Origin: Lachnospiraceae bacterium
Lineage (GTDB): Bacteria > Bacillota > Clostridia > Lachnospirales > Lachnospiraceae
Direction: 5' to 3'
Assembly (NCBI GenBank): GCA_029008035.1
Contig: JAQXIY010000032.1
Location: 1-64,000, forward strand
DNA: 64,000 nt
Position 1 is the first letter of the stretch, and each line of letters opens with the position of its first letter. Below are positions 27,450-38,613 of this stretch, in pieces. The notes under the pieces were generated by a model. It was not told the origin of the DNA, searched no databases, and saw nothing but the letters and a program-made list of their open reading frames with translations. The translations under genes were made by a program, and so were the position numbers.

Positions 27450-28440
27450 TTCGTTTTCCTGATTTTTTTGTATTTTTCTGTTGTTCTTTCTTCTCGTATA
27501 TCTCGTAGGCATGGACAATTTTCTGAACCAATGGATGTCGCACCACATCTTGTCCCGTTAGCTTACAAATGGCAATCTCCGGTACATTCTTCAGCACTTC
27601 CATAGCCACATCCAATCCGGATTTGACATCGGCCGGTAAATCCTTCTGGGTGGCATCTCCTGTAATCACTGCTTTAGAGCCAAATCCAATTCGCGTCAAG
27701 AACATTTTCATCTGTGCCGGCGTTGTATTCTGGGCCTCATCCAATATAATAAATGCATTGTCAAGCGTACGACCTCTCATGTAGGCAAGCGGCGCCACTT
27801 CGATTAAGCCCTTCTCCATGTTTCTGGTAAAACTCTCACTGCCCATAATCTGATACAGCGCATCATAGAGTGGTCGCAGATAAGGATCCACCTTACTCTG
27901 CAAGTCACCCGGTAAAAAGCCCAGCTTTTCCCCGGCCTCGATGGCAGGTCTGGTAAGAATAATACGGCTGACCTCCTCACGTTGAAAGGCAGTAATAGCC
28001 ATGGCCATAGCCAGGTAGGTTTTACCTGTACCTGCCGGGCCAATGCCAAAGGTAATCATCTGCTGACGTATGGCATCCACATAATTCTTCTGCCCCAGGG
28101 TTTTGGGTTTTATGGGTTTTCCCATGGTAGTATGTGCAATACAATCATCCTGCAAATCAGCCACGGACCCTTTCTCTAATTCCTTCTCCTCCATTCCAAG
28201 TAAGTATGTTACCTCCTGAGAAGTAATGACAGCACCTTTTTTTGACATCTGCAAAAGTTCCTTCATTACAACAGAAGCACTCTTAATCTGCTCCGGTTCA
28301 CCCATGATTTTTACCACATCATCTCGGACCACAAAAGTTACATTAAGAGTGCGTTCAATCATCTGCACATTGGCATCAAATTGCCCAAATATATTCTCCA
28401 GGTGTTCCACCGGTATATTTAAGATCAGTTCTTCTTTCAT
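27424..28440 (-). CDS. PhoH family ATPase
   Basis: TFGIGPAGTGKTYLAMAMAI; RPAIEAGEKLGFLPGDLQSKVDPYLRPLYDAL; FIILDEAQNTTPAQMKMFLTRIGFGSK. Confidence 0.95.
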   Translation of the reverse strand: MKEELILNIPVEHLENIFGQFDANVQMIERTLNVTFVVRDDVVKIMGEPEQIKSASVVMKELLQMSKKGAVITSQEVTYLLGMEEKELEKGSVADLQDDCIAHTTMGKPIKPKTLGQKNYVDAIRQQMITFGIGPAGTGKTYLAMAMAITAFQREEVSRIILTRPAIEAGEKLGFLPGDLQSKVDPYLRPLYDALYQIMGSESFTRNMEKGLIEVAPLAYMRGRTLDNAFIILDEAQNTTPAQMKMFLTRIGFGSKAVITGDATQKDLPADVKSGLDVAMEVLKNVPEIAICKLTGQDVVRHPLVQKIVHAYEIYEKKEQQKNTKKSGKRNEKGTNRK

Positions 28441-29678
28441 AAAGTATCGTTCCTTGTATTTATTACCTCAGGAATTGTGGAAGGTGCGTATTCGGAAGCC
28501 GGATATAAGCAATGCAGTTCCCCGTCCATCACACTCCCATTCTTCCCATAGGATATCATAACATTTTTGTCTGTTATTTGAACACCTTTTTCTGCTAATT
28601 TCTCTATGAAATCCTGACAGAACCGGTTTTGTAACGCCCTGAGTTCATCATTGGTGTAATCCTCATCATAAAAGGTAAACTCCCTCTCTCTTACTATATT
28701 GCGATAGATGGGAAGGGGGATGGTATCCATCAGGTAAACCTGTCGAATGGAGTTCATAGATGTATGTTGTATTTTGCCATAAAGGATGGGGATTACATTA
28801 TATTGGTGTTGCAGGCTGCCATAGTAGATGTAACGCCGTTCTTTACCGGAGTATAGGCGATTCTGATGACGCCTGTTAATCTCATTGTGTATGGAGATTT
28901 TTCCTGTCACGTACACATCAGCATCTGCATCTGCTCCATAATATTTCACAATTTCCGTTCCGCTATCGTTGTAAATAGGAATCCAGCCATACACAAGGGG
29001 ATCACCTTTTTTTACCTTATCTCCCACAGCGACCGCCGCCGTTCCGCGACGAACATAAATGCTTTGGACCGTGCCACGAATGGGAGCTACCAAATCCCGG
29101 TCAATGGTATCCTCCTCCTGCCGTATTTCATCCTCAGGAATCTGCTCCTTAATAGAGATATGCAACGTTGTACCGTGTATGGAAATAGAATTCCATATAA
29201 TTTCCGGAAAATCCTTTAACATCATTTTTTCCAATTCCGGTGGATTTATTCTCTGCTTTTTTATACCTACTCCACAAGTGTTATCCTCCAGATATGTAAT
29301 CAGGCGTTCTTCACTGAGATAGGAATTTCCCACAATCTCAATTCTCCAAATATATTGGGACAAAAGCATTAACACAATGATAGCCGCCACAACACTCCCA
29401 AAGTAAACCACTTTTTTGCGATAACGAAACACCAAAAAAGGTAGTCCATCTCTCTTGACTATCTTTATTTGAGTCCTTGTTTTCCTCAGGGCCTCCTTTG
29501 CCAGAAAAATATCCGATTTGCGCATACAGACTTGTATTTCGTTCCAGTCTCTGTGACAAACATTCCAAACAAGCAACCCTTTGTTACTACAAAGCCGCAA
29601 AAAACGAGGTAATTCATCTCCTCGTAACACAATGGTGACAAATCCCAGCAACCAGTTCCATATCATCATACACAACAA
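28437..29678 (-). CDS. yqfD: Sporulation protein YqfD
   Basis: IWNWLLGFVTIVLRG; RRGTAAVAVGDKVKKGDPLVYGWIPIYND; upstream of phoH. Confidence 0.88.
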   Translation of the reverse strand: MLCMMIWNWLLGFVTIVLRGDELPRFLRLCSNKGLLVWNVCHRDWNEIQVCMRKSDIFLAKEALRKTRTQIKIVKRDGLPFLVFRYRKKVVYFGSVVAAIIVLMLLSQYIWRIEIVGNSYLSEERLITYLEDNTCGVGIKKQRINPPELEKMMLKDFPEIIWNSISIHGTTLHISIKEQIPEDEIRQEEDTIDRDLVAPIRGTVQSIYVRRGTAAVAVGDKVKKGDPLVYGWIPIYNDSGTEIVKYYGADADADVYVTGKISIHNEINRRHQNRLYSGKERRYIYYGSLQHQYNVIPILYGKIQHTSMNSIRQVYLMDTIPLPIYRNIVREREFTFYDEDYTNDELRALQNRFCQDFIEKLAEKGVQITDKNVMISYGKNGSVMDGELHCLYPASEYAPSTIPEVINTRNDTL

Positions 29679-29932
29679 TCCTTTACTTCGATTGTCTCAA
29701 TCGCCCCTAAAACTTTCATTTCATCCCGGGTGTAATATGGAATTTGCAATCCTGTGCCCCGCAGCGTAAGTCTCTCTTTTCTCGATTGAATAATCACCAT
29801 TTCATCGTTGTATTCTATAATACCTTTGAAGTTTTCCACCAAGGCACAATGGGTTCCTGTCAGTGTGAGGCGAATGGTTCCCAACAACAAAGGATTCTCT
29901 ATCTCATTGATTGCCAATCGTTTTTCCTTCAT
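29666..29932 (-). CDS. yqfC: YabP/YqfC family sporulation protein
   Basis: GTIRLTLTGTHCALVENFKGIIEYNDEMVIIQSRKERLTLRGTGLQIPYYTRDEMKVLGAIETIE; precedes yqfD. Confidence 0.85.
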   Translation of the reverse strand: MKEKRLAINEIENPLLLGTIRLTLTGTHCALVENFKGIIEYNDEMVIIQSRKERLTLRGTGLQIPYYTRDEMKVLGAIETIEVKDCCV

Positions 29933-29977
29933 ACTATACTATATGACCCAAAGAAGCCACTAGACCAGAAAACATGC

Positions 29978-30472
29978 CTATTTGTGATAGGGTTCGTTGT
30001 TCATAATGCGAAAACTTCGATATATTTGCTCCAACAATATAACACGCATCAATTGATGCGGAAATGTCATTGCCGAAAAACTCAAAGCCAAATCACTTCG
30101 TTTTTTGATGGACTCATCCAGTCCTAAAGAACCACCAATTACAAATACAATATTACTTTGTCCCATCACTCCCAAATGCTGTAAATGGTTGGATAGTGCC
30201 ACAGAATCCAGCGTTTTCCCCTCAATTTCCAGGGTGATGCAATAATCATTTTCTCTGATGTGTTTTATAATGCGCTCACCCTCTTTGCGCAACACCGCTT
30301 CTATCTCAGCGGAAGATGCATTTTCCTTTGTCTTTTCATCAGCCACTTCGATGATGTGCAACCTGCCATAACGAGAAAGTCGCTTGCTGTATTCAGCTAT
30401 GGCATCCCGATAAAATTTTTCCTTGACTTGTCCCACGCAAAGAATTGTTATATTCATCATATCTCTTACCAA
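29978..30472 (-). CDS. rlmH: 23S rRNA (pseudouridine-1915-N3) methyltransferase RlmH
   Basis: MNITILCVGQVKEKFYRDAIAEYSKRLSRYGRLHIIEVADEK; NIVFVIGGSLGLDESI; FPHQLMRVILLEQIYRSFRIMNNEPYHK. Confidence 0.96.
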   Translation of the reverse strand: MVRDMMNITILCVGQVKEKFYRDAIAEYSKRLSRYGRLHIIEVADEKTKENASSAEIEAVLRKEGERIIKHIRENDYCITLEIEGKTLDSVALSNHLQHLGVMGQSNIVFVIGGSLGLDESIKKRSDLALSFSAMTFPHQLMRVILLEQIYRSFRIMNNEPYHK

Positions 30473-30476
30473 AAAT

Positions 30477-30506
30477 AAACAGGCACCACAAACGTAATGC
30501 CTGTTT
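30477..30506 (-). terminator. Rho-independent terminator after the zinc-ribbon/CHB_HEX gene
   Basis: Minus strand AAACAGGCA-ttacgtttgtgg-TGCCTGTTT followed by ATTTTT. Confidence 0.8.
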
Positions 30507-30511
30507 CATCA

Positions 30512-31648
30512 CTAATTTGCTATGTACTTATAATTACATTGGGTCACATCGCTTTTTTTGCCATGCTTGTCAACCAGAATAAGAGAAAGTATGTGATTAC
30601 CTTCCATCATCTCAAACGGTCCTGTATACTGGGTGGACGACTCACTAGGGGTTGTGCCATCCCAGGTATAATACACCTTAGCGCCCTCGGGAACGTTGAT
30701 GGTAATCATGGTTGGGGTGGTAAAAGTCCCTCCGGCCGGATCCACCTCCGCCATTTCAGGTTCCTCATAAGTAATACGGTACTTATTGGATATCACTTGG
30801 CTGTATTTTCCATCCTCACCCTTGCAAACAGCTTTGATGGTTGTAGTCCCCTCTGTAAGGAGAATGGATTCCTTGTATAATATACCGTTTCCTTTTTTCG
30901 ATGGATCAGAGCCATCATCGGAATAGTATATTTCATTTCCATCTTCCGAAACAAGGGTCAGATTAACATCATCCGAAAACTTACCACCTTTTTCAGAAAA
31001 CTGAGGGGCCACAATCACATTATCCTCAAACAATTTGAGAATCTTTTGGTTGGTGACATCCGCCTGTAATTCATTAAGAGAACTGTAGTCTCCCAAGGTC
31101 AAATACAATGTAATTAAACCCTTATAAGCCGATAGATTGTTGGAATCCTCTTCAATCACCTGCAGATATAACGCTTCGGATTTATCATACTCTTCCAGTC
31201 GAAGATAATCATCTGCCGCAAGTAGTTTGGCTTTGGTCTTCTCTCCATCCTTGCTGATAGCCTTCTCGTAGTAGGTGACAGCTTTTTGATATTCTTCTTT
31301 CTTGTCCAAGGCTAAGCCTTTATTTACATAGTGGCCATAAGATGTCTGGAACATTACGGTGCCGATGATTCCCACGGCAATTAAGACGATTCCCACAATG
31401 ATACCAATGCGAAATCTCATATCATTCCATATGTTTTTAGGCTTATCAGATTTTGATTGTTGCCGGCGAGCTTCCTCTGCATTCTGCTTATGCCCAGCTG
31501 CCTCTTCTTTTTTCTTTTCATCCAGAATGGAGACCAAAAAGTCATCCTCCAGAATATTATAATCCGGGACGATTTGTGCCGGCTCACCGCAACTTTCGCA
31601 ATATACACTGCCCACACGAATCTCTGCGCCACATTTACTACACTTCAT
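30512..31648 (-). CDS. Zinc-ribbon, TM, TPR-like, chitobiase-C-terminal-like repeat protein
   Basis: MKCSKCGAEIRVGSVYCESCGEP; single TM; KAVTYYEKAISKDGEKTKAKLLAADDYLRLEEYDKSEALYLQVI; NEIYYSDDGSDPSKKGNGILYKESILLTEGTTTIKAV and AKVYYTWDGTTPSESSTQYTGPFEMMEGNHILSLI. Confidence 0.75.
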   Translation of the reverse strand: MKCSKCGAEIRVGSVYCESCGEPAQIVPDYNILEDDFLVSILDEKKKEEAAGHKQNAEEARRQQSKSDKPKNIWNDMRFRIGIIVGIVLIAVGIIGTVMFQTSYGHYVNKGLALDKKEEYQKAVTYYEKAISKDGEKTKAKLLAADDYLRLEEYDKSEALYLQVIEEDSNNLSAYKGLITLYLTLGDYSSLNELQADVTNQKILKLFEDNVIVAPQFSEKGGKFSDDVNLTLVSEDGNEIYYSDDGSDPSKKGNGILYKESILLTEGTTTIKAVCKGEDGKYSQVISNKYRITYEEPEMAEVDPAGGTFTTPTMITINVPEGAKVYYTWDGTTPSESSTQYTGPFEMMEGNHILSLILVDKHGKKSDVTQCNYKYIAN

Positions 31649-31659
31649 ATCATTATCCC

Positions 31660-32508
31660 CTATTCGTTTGTCATGTTGGCTGATGCAACACAATTATACA
31701 TCAGCATAGCAATGGTCATAGGGCCAACACCTCCCGGTACAGGAGTGATAGCGGAACACTTCGGCGCCACGTCGTCATAATCCACATCTCCGCAAAGTTT
31801 GTTGTTCTCGTCTCGATGCATGCCCACATCAATGACAACTGCTCCATCCTTGACATAGTCTGCGGTAACGAACTTTCTCTTACCCATGGCAACAATCAAA
31901 ATATCTGCCTCTCTTGTTACGGAGGACAAATCCTTTGTTCTGGAATGTGTTACGGTGACAGTCGCGTTCTCCCGCAGCATAAGCAGAGCCATTGGCTTAC
32001 CCACAATATTGCTTCGGCCAATAATAACGCAGTTTTTTCCTTCCATAGGGATATTGCTTCTCTTCAAAAGCTGAATAATACCCGCCGGTGTACAGGATAC
32101 AAATCCCGGCAAGCCAATGGAAAGAGCTCCCACACTCTGAGGATGAAATCCATCTACATCTTTGGCAGGGTCAATGGCTTTGATAATCTTATCCTCATCC
32201 ATATGTTTTGGCAATGGTAATTGAACCAGAATACCGTTGACATCATTTTTCCCATTCAGTTCCTGAATAAGAGTCAACAACTCCTCTTCCGTGGTTGTCT
32301 CCGGCAATTCATAGGACAAAGACTCGATTCCAATATATTCACAAGCCTTCTTTTTGTTGCGAACATAAACACAGGATGCAGGGTCTTCTCCAACCAAAAT
32401 CACTGCAAGAGATACTTTCTTCCCCTGCTCCTTCAACAGCCGAACCTGTTCCCTTAATTCGTCTTTGATATCCTGGGATATCTTTTTTCCATCAATTATC
32501 GTCGGCAT
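31660..32508 (-). CDS. folD: Bifunctional methylenetetrahydrofolate dehydrogenase/cyclohydrolase FolD
   Basis: PASCVYVRNKKKACEYIGI; GILVQLPLPKHMDE; VIIGRSNIVGKPMALLML; TPVPGGVGPMTIAML. Confidence 0.97.
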   Translation of the reverse strand: MPTIIDGKKISQDIKDELREQVRLLKEQGKKVSLAVILVGEDPASCVYVRNKKKACEYIGIESLSYELPETTTEEELLTLIQELNGKNDVNGILVQLPLPKHMDEDKIIKAIDPAKDVDGFHPQSVGALSIGLPGFVSCTPAGIIQLLKRSNIPMEGKNCVIIGRSNIVGKPMALLMLRENATVTVTHSRTKDLSSVTREADILIVAMGKRKFVTADYVKDGAVVIDVGMHRDENNKLCGDVDYDDVAPKCSAITPVPGGVGPMTIAMLMYNCVASANMTNE

Positions 32509-32518
32509 AGCACTCCTC

Positions 32519-34189
32519 CTAGAACAAACCTGTAATTACACCTTCATCACTTACATCAATGCCGTATGCGGCCGGCTGCTTTGGAAGTCCGGGCATCGTC
32601 ATAATAGAACCGGTCACTGCAACCACAAAACCTGCACCGGCAGAAACATATACCTCACGTACATTCACCTCAAAATCCTTCGGACGGCCAAGTTTTGTAG
32701 CATCATCGGAAAGAGAATACTGCGTCTTAGCCATACAAACAGGGAAATCGCCCATGCCAAGAGCTGTGATGCGGTCCAGTTCCTTCTTGGCAGCAGGGGA
32801 ATATGTCACTCCTGAAGCACCATAAATCTCCTTGGCAACCGTCTCAATCTTATCAGTTAAAGACATCTCATCCGGATAAATAGGTGCAAAATTACTCTCT
32901 TTGTTATCCAGCACATCCAACACTGCATTAGCAAGTTCTATTCCGCCTTCGCCTCCCTTTTCCCATACTTCAGAAAGTGCGAATTCACAGCCTCTGTCCT
33001 GACAGAATCTGCGGACAAATTCTGTCTCAGCTTGTGTATCTGTAACGAAAGAATTCAAGGTAACCACAACGGGCACACCATACTTCTGTAGGTTTTCAAT
33101 ATGCTTCTCCAGGTTCACAATCCCCTTTTCCAAAGCATCCAAATTCTCCACGGTCAATTCCGCTTTTGGAACACCACCGTTATATTTCAGAGCGCGAATG
33201 GTTGCAACTAAAACAACAGCATCCGGCTTCAGACCTGCCTTACGGCACTTAATATCAAAGAACTTCTCTGCGCCAAGATCTGCGCCAAAACCTGCCTCTG
33301 TCACTACAATATCGGCCAGTTTCAAAGCCATCTTCGTAGCACGCACACTGTTACATCCATGAGCAATATTAGCAAATGGTCCGCCGTGTACCAGTGCAGG
33401 TGTATGCTCCAGTGTCTGAATCAAGTTAGGCTTCAATGCATCCTTCAAAAGAGCTGCCATAGCTCCTGTTGCCTGCAAATCGTCGGCAGTAACCGGCTTT
33501 CCATCAAAGCTGTAAGCCACAATAATTCGGCCAAGACGCTTTTTCAGGTCTGCCATATCATCTGCCAGGCAGAGAATGGCCATAATTTCTGATGCCACTG
33601 TAATCACGAAATGGTCCTCCCGAACCATACCGTCCATTTTATTTCCAAGACCTACAACCACATTTCGAAGAACTCTGTCGTTCATATCCAGACAACGTTT
33701 CCAAACAACCTGTCTGGGATCAATGCCAAGTTCATTGCCCTGCTGAATATGATTATCCAAAATTGCAGCGAGAAGATTGTTTGCAGATGTGATGGCGTGA
33801 AAGTCTCCTGTAAAATGGAGATTCAAATCTTCCATAGGTACAACCTGCGCATACCCGCCTCCGGCAGCCCCACCTTTGATACCAAAGCATGGTCCCAAAG
33901 AGGGCTCACGCAATGCCAAAATAGCATTCTTGTTCAACTTACCTAGCGCCTGCCCAAGACCTACACTTGTTGTTGTCTTCCCCTCACCTGCCGGTGTTGG
34001 ATTAATGGCAGTGACCAAAACAAGCTTTCCGTCCTTTTCCTTAGAAAGACGCTGCATACATTCGTCTGAGAGTTTTGCTTTATACTTACCGTATAGTTCC
34101 AAATCATCTTGACTCAGATTAATTTTCGCAGCAATTTCTTGGATTGGTAACATTGTTGCTTCCTGTGCAATTTGAATATCAGTTTTCAT
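32519..34189 (-). CDS. fhs: Formate--tetrahydrofolate ligase
   Basis: [55 protein letters not shown] before MKTDIQ. Confidence 0.97.
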   Translation of the reverse strand: MKTDIQIAQEATMLPIQEIAAKINLSQDDLELYGKYKAKLSDECMQRLSKEKDGKLVLVTAINPTPAGEGKTTTSVGLGQALGKLNKNAILALREPSLGPCFGIKGGAAGGGYAQVVPMEDLNLHFTGDFHAITSANNLLAAILDNHIQQGNELGIDPRQVVWKRCLDMNDRVLRNVVVGLGNKMDGMVREDHFVITVASEIMAILCLADDMADLKKRLGRIIVAYSFDGKPVTADDLQATGAMAALLKDALKPNLIQTLEHTPALVHGGPFANIAHGCNSVRATKMALKLADIVVTEAGFGADLGAEKFFDIKCRKAGLKPDAVVLVATIRALKYNGGVPKAELTVENLDALEKGIVNLEKHIENLQKYGVPVVVTLNSFVTDTQAETEFVRRFCQDRGCEFALSEVWEKGGEGGIELANAVLDVLDNKESNFAPIYPDEMSLTDKIETVAKEIYGASGVTYSPAAKKELDRITALGMGDFPVCMAKTQYSLSDDATKLGRPKDFEVNVREVYVSAGAGFVVAVTGSIMTMPGLPKQPAAYGIDVSDEGVITGLF

Positions 34190-34202
34190 CTTTTTCTCCT
34201 TA

Positions 34203-36833
34203 TTAAAAATCTTCACTTACAGGGTACTCTTCTTCCACCGTGGCAGATGCCGGACCGTTGGGATTGAGATATTGCTCAAACTCAGCCTCGCTCATCATGA
34301 CTGACCTTGGTTTTGTTCCAACTTCCGGTCCGACTACACCAGCCTCTTCCAGTTGATCCATAATTCGTGCCGCCCGATTGAATCCAATCTTAAAATAGCG
34401 TTGCAGCATTCCGATGGAGCCTTTTTCCTTGCTGATAATCAGTCTTCCCGCATCAGGGAAATAGGAGTCAACCGTCTCTTCAAAACCGCTTCCTCCTCCA
34501 ATGGTACCAGTGGCTGTATTTGCATCTCCACCGGCGTCAATCAGTTGCGTTACCTTATCGTCATAAACAACATTCTCGTTGTTACCCTTGATATAATCCA
34601 CCACCTTCTGCACTTCAGAATCCGAGACAAAGGCTCCCTGGACGCGAAGGGGTTTGGTGTATCCCTGGGGATAATAGAGCATATCGCCGTTACCCAAAAG
34701 TTTTTCCGCTCCAAACATATCTAAAATGGTGCGGGAGTCCACACCACTGTTCACAGCAAAAGCAATTCGAGAAGGCATATTCGCCTTTATCAGACCGGTG
34801 ACCACATCCACGGAAGGCCTCTGGGTGGCAAGAATTAAGTAAATCCCGGCAGCTCTTGCCTTCTGCGCCAGGCGGCAAATGGATTCCTCCACTTCCTTAG
34901 CTGCCACCATCATCAAATCTGCCAACTCATCTACAATGACAACCATCTCCGGCATCTTTTCAAATTCACCTAATTCACCGTTGGAATTGATAGGCATTTT
35001 ATAATTGTTTGCAACGAGCTTCTGGTTGTAGGACTTAATGTCTCTCACTCCTGCATCGGCGAACTTCTGATAACGATCATCCATCTCCATCACTGCCCAA
35101 TGAAGCGCTCCGGCTGCTTTCTTAGGCTCTGTAACCACAGGAATCAACAGATGTGGTATACCATTATAAATGCTAAGTTCCACCACCTTGGGATCAATCA
35201 TGATAAATTTTACCTCATCCGGCGTAGCTTTGTATAAGATACTCATAATGATGGTATTGATACAAACGGACTTACCGGAGCCGGTGGTTCCTGCAATCAA
35301 AAGATGGGGCATCTTGGCAATGTTGGCTGTAATGACATTCCCCGCAATATCCCGACCGGCACAAAAAGTGACTTTGGATTCACTGGCTTTAAACTCCTTC
35401 GATGCAGCAAGTTCCTCAAAGGAGACCATCACCTTATCTTTGTTTGGCACTTCGATACCCACTGCAGCTTTTCCGGGAATGGGAGCCTCAATTCTGATAT
35501 CTGTCACTGCCAAATTCAACTTAATGTCATCTGCCAGGTTGGTGATACGATTCACGCGAACCCCCACTTCCGGCAATAATTCATAGCGGGTCACCGTAGG
35601 TCCGCAGGTGACATCGGTAACCTCCACATTGATACCAAAATTACGCAGCGTCTGCTCCAATTTATCCGCTGTGCCCTCCAATTCTTCTTTGGAATTTGGA
35701 TTGGAGCCTGCAGGCTTTTTCGTAAGTAAGGACAAAGGCGGGAAAGCATACTTAGCAGTCCTCTTTTGTCTCTCCTTTACCACCTCACTTGCCACCACAT
35801 TGGCGTTATCTATCATCTCTCGGGTGCTGGCTGCCGTCTTTCTCGCTCTTCTCTGCTCCTGCCTCTCAGGAATTTCTTCTGCCTCCGTCACAGCCGGTGT
35901 ATTTTGTGGCATAATCTCTGAAGGTGTATCCGGGGTAGCCATGCTGATAATGCGGGAGGGTTTCTTCTTCTCCCCCTTGGAAGAAAGCGATACACGATTC
36001 ACCTTCTTCACATTCAATTGTTCATCCGGAGACATATGTACCTCATTCAACTCATCAGAGCTCAATTCCTTTGGCATCTCAGAAGCCGACACTGAGGTGT
36101 CAAAGGCAACACCGGAAATCTTGCGATTTCTGCGAGGTCCTTCGCTTACAGCGGCAGCCTTCTGCTGCCTTGCCTTATCCTCCTCAATCCGAGCCAATCT
36201 CGCATCGCGATTCTCATTGGGATCCACTGATTTTCTTCGATTCCGTCTGGCACGCTCTGCAGAGTGAAGCAATGATTTCTCCGTCACCAAAATAAAACAT
36301 ATAATGAGCAGAACCAGTGTAATCACATAGGCACTAATCAAACCAAATCCCTCTACAAGTGCCTTGGCAAGGAAACCGCCTATAAATCCACCCCCGGCTT
36401 TGTTCTCCCTGCCAAAGTAAAAAGCTTGTACCCCTCCGGAGGTATTGCCGCCGTGAGCTATCAGTTCCACTAAAACACTTAGTAGTATAACAAAAACAAT
36501 TCCCGCAACCAGTTTCACAACAGCAACCCGGTTGCCGGAATTTGAAATCGCAAAAAACACACCAATCAAAAGGAGTATCGGAAATAAATACGCAACAATG
36601 CCAAACACGCCAAAGAAGAAACCACTAACAGCGTTGCCCACAACACCGCCTATTCCTAAATTACTCACAAAAAGCAAAACACAAATAGCCAACATCATCC
36701 ACAAAACAATCTCTTTTATGGATTCCATCTTGGCTACATCAATCACTTTTGCATCTACGGAAACATTCTTTGTTTTTCCCTTGGTGGAAGTCTTTTTATT
36801 CTTAGTATTTGAAGTCTTTCTCTTTTCCGCCAT
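34203..36833 (-). CDS. ftsK: DNA translocase FtsK/SpoIIIE
   Basis: 4 [55 protein letters not shown]; winged-helix gamma domain [30 protein letters not shown]. Confidence 0.96.
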   Translation of the reverse strand: MAEKRKTSNTKNKKTSTKGKTKNVSVDAKVIDVAKMESIKEIVLWMMLAICVLLFVSNLGIGGVVGNAVSGFFFGVFGIVAYLFPILLLIGVFFAISNSGNRVAVVKLVAGIVFVILLSVLVELIAHGGNTSGGVQAFYFGRENKAGGGFIGGFLAKALVEGFGLISAYVITLVLLIICFILVTEKSLLHSAERARRNRRKSVDPNENRDARLARIEEDKARQQKAAAVSEGPRRNRKISGVAFDTSVSASEMPKELSSDELNEVHMSPDEQLNVKKVNRVSLSSKGEKKKPSRIISMATPDTPSEIMPQNTPAVTEAEEIPERQEQRRARKTAASTREMIDNANVVASEVVKERQKRTAKYAFPPLSLLTKKPAGSNPNSKEELEGTADKLEQTLRNFGINVEVTDVTCGPTVTRYELLPEVGVRVNRITNLADDIKLNLAVTDIRIEAPIPGKAAVGIEVPNKDKVMVSFEELAASKEFKASESKVTFCAGRDIAGNVITANIAKMPHLLIAGTTGSGKSVCINTIIMSILYKATPDEVKFIMIDPKVVELSIYNGIPHLLIPVVTEPKKAAGALHWAVMEMDDRYQKFADAGVRDIKSYNQKLVANNYKMPINSNGELGEFEKMPEMVVIVDELADLMMVAAKEVEESICRLAQKARAAGIYLILATQRPSVDVVTGLIKANMPSRIAFAVNSGVDSRTILDMFGAEKLLGNGDMLYYPQGYTKPLRVQGAFVSDSEVQKVVDYIKGNNENVVYDDKVTQLIDAGGDANTATGTIGGGSGFEETVDSYFPDAGRLIISKEKGSIGMLQRYFKIGFNRAARIMDQLEEAGVVGPEVGTKPRSVMMSEAEFEQYLNPNGPASATVEEEYPVSEDF

Positions 36834-36868
36834 GACTGCTTCCTTTACATCAATAATTCAACTTTTTT

Positions 36869-36897
36869 ATTCTATCACATTTTACTCTATGTGTCAT
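36869..36897 (-). promoter_or_regulatory. Candidate sigma-A promoter for ftsK
   Basis: Minus strand ATGACA-N17-TAGAAT. Confidence 0.45.
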
Positions 36898-36978
36898 TAT
36901 CACATTTTATCAGAGAAAGGGAGTTTTAGCCCGGGGAAATATAAGCAATTTGTTCAAAATAAACTGATATAAAAAGAA

Positions 36979-37022
36979 AGGTGCTGAGCCGGTTGAAATA
37001 CATCAGCATGGCTCAGACACCT
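36979..37022 (-). terminator. Terminator of the FGGY kinase/flavoprotein operon
   Basis: Minus strand AGGTG-tc-TGAGCC...GGCTCA-g-CACCT followed by TTCTTTTTAT. Confidence 0.7.
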
Positions 37023-37029
37023 CTATTTG

Positions 37030-38592
37030 TTATAAGGATGTATCAGAAGGATGGTATATGTCATAAAGCCTCTCATATAGACCTGAAAGCTTTCCATAAA
37101 TATTTTTAAACACATCCTCATATAATCGCTCATAAATCTTATGTTGTTCTTTGTCCGGCTGGAAAACATCTTTCTTTTGCACCATAGAATCCACAGCCTC
37201 CTGGTAGTTTTCAAACACACCTAATGCAACAAAGGCTGACATGGCACAGCCGATTCCGGTCACCTCGTAAGTCTGGGTTCTTATGGTTGGTATGCCAAAC
37301 ATATCTGCTGTAATCTGGCAAATTTCACTGCTCTGAGAACCACCGCCCCCAAGATAAATTTCCTCGAACCTGTGGCCGGAACGTCGCTCCATTAACCGCA
37401 TACCATCCAGCAAGGCAAAATTGATCCCCTCTATGATTGCACGATAAATATGAATTCTGGTGTGTTGATCAGAGAATCCTATCACTGCCCCTCGGGCTGT
37501 GGGCATTGTAATATTAGGTGTAAAATATGGCTGAAACAGTAACCCTTCGCATCCGGCCGGGATTTCTTCTAATCGTTGGTTTAGAAGTTGTTCCGCAGAA
37601 ATCCCAAGTTCTCGCGCAAGTTTAACCTCTTTCTCTGCAAATTCTTTTTTGAACCACGAAATCAGCCAATATCCCCTGAAAATTTCAATTTCCGGTGTGA
37701 AACAGCCCTTAATGATAGAATCATATGGTGGTATAAAACGCTCCGGCTCTAAATAATGGTCTATGGTAAACGTAATCGTCGCTGTGGTTCCAAGTCCGAT
37801 TGCTGCCTTTTCCCGACTGATACAACCCAGTCCGAGAATCTCACACGCCTTATCGGATCCTGCTGCGATTACTTTCATGCCCTGCGGAAGACCGGTTTCT
37901 TCCGCAGCCTGCAACGTGATAGTTCCAAGCACTTCCCCTGATTCTTTCAGAACACACAGTTTTTCTTCTTCCACGTCAAAAACGGGTCGTGTGATTGCAC
38001 CCCTTTTCTGCCATGATCGACTTTGACTGTCAAAGGGAATATGTCCCACCTGACTGGCAACGGCGTCCACCATTTGTCCTGTCAGTTTAAAGATCAGATA
38101 TCCACTCAACAAAAGATATTTATACGTTTTTTCCCAAATATCCGGCTCGTTCTGCTTTATCCAGTTGCAATGGGATTTCTGATACTGCACATTGGCAGTC
38201 TCCTCCATACCTACAGCCTTTAAAAACATTCGTGCCATCTGTGATATTTCCGGTTTTCCTTTTGCTTTTCTCTTATCAAGCCACAGAATGGCCGGTCGAA
38301 GCGGTTTCCCCTGCCGATCCACACACACCACCGTATCCCGAATCGTGGTAATTGATATGGCTTCAATCTGTTGGAAAAGCTCGGGATATTCTTTCTTTAA
38401 TTCCTGTGATGTATGACAGAGATTTTCATAATAAAAGTCTGCATCCTTCTCCGCCCAGTCCGGATGAACAGATTCATACGGACACTCATGTTTGATCTGA
38501 CTTTTTGCCAAAATCTGTCCAAACTGATTAATCAAAAGTGCTCTTGTACTCTGTGTTCCCACATCGTATGCAAGCACAATTCTGTCAGTCAT
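37030..38592 (-). CDS. FGGY-family carbohydrate/polyol kinase
   Basis: LAYDVGTQSTRALLINQFGQIL; AAGSDKACEILGLGCISREKAAIGLGTTATITF; EEIYLGGGGSQSSEICQITADMFGIP. Confidence 0.88.
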   Translation of the reverse strand: MTDRIVLAYDVGTQSTRALLINQFGQILAKSQIKHECPYESVHPDWAEKDADFYYENLCHTSQELKKEYPELFQQIEAISITTIRDTVVCVDRQGKPLRPAILWLDKRKAKGKPEISQMARMFLKAVGMEETANVQYQKSHCNWIKQNEPDIWEKTYKYLLLSGYLIFKLTGQMVDAVASQVGHIPFDSQSRSWQKRGAITRPVFDVEEEKLCVLKESGEVLGTITLQAAEETGLPQGMKVIAAGSDKACEILGLGCISREKAAIGLGTTATITFTIDHYLEPERFIPPYDSIIKGCFTPEIEIFRGYWLISWFKKEFAEKEVKLARELGISAEQLLNQRLEEIPAGCEGLLFQPYFTPNITMPTARGAVIGFSDQHTRIHIYRAIIEGINFALLDGMRLMERRSGHRFEEIYLGGGGSQSSEICQITADMFGIPTIRTQTYEVTGIGCAMSAFVALGVFENYQEAVDSMVQKKDVFQPDKEQHKIYERLYEDVFKNIYGKLSGLYERLYDIYHPSDTSL

Positions 38593-38613
38593 GAAAACAC
38601 CCCCCTTCCACTT

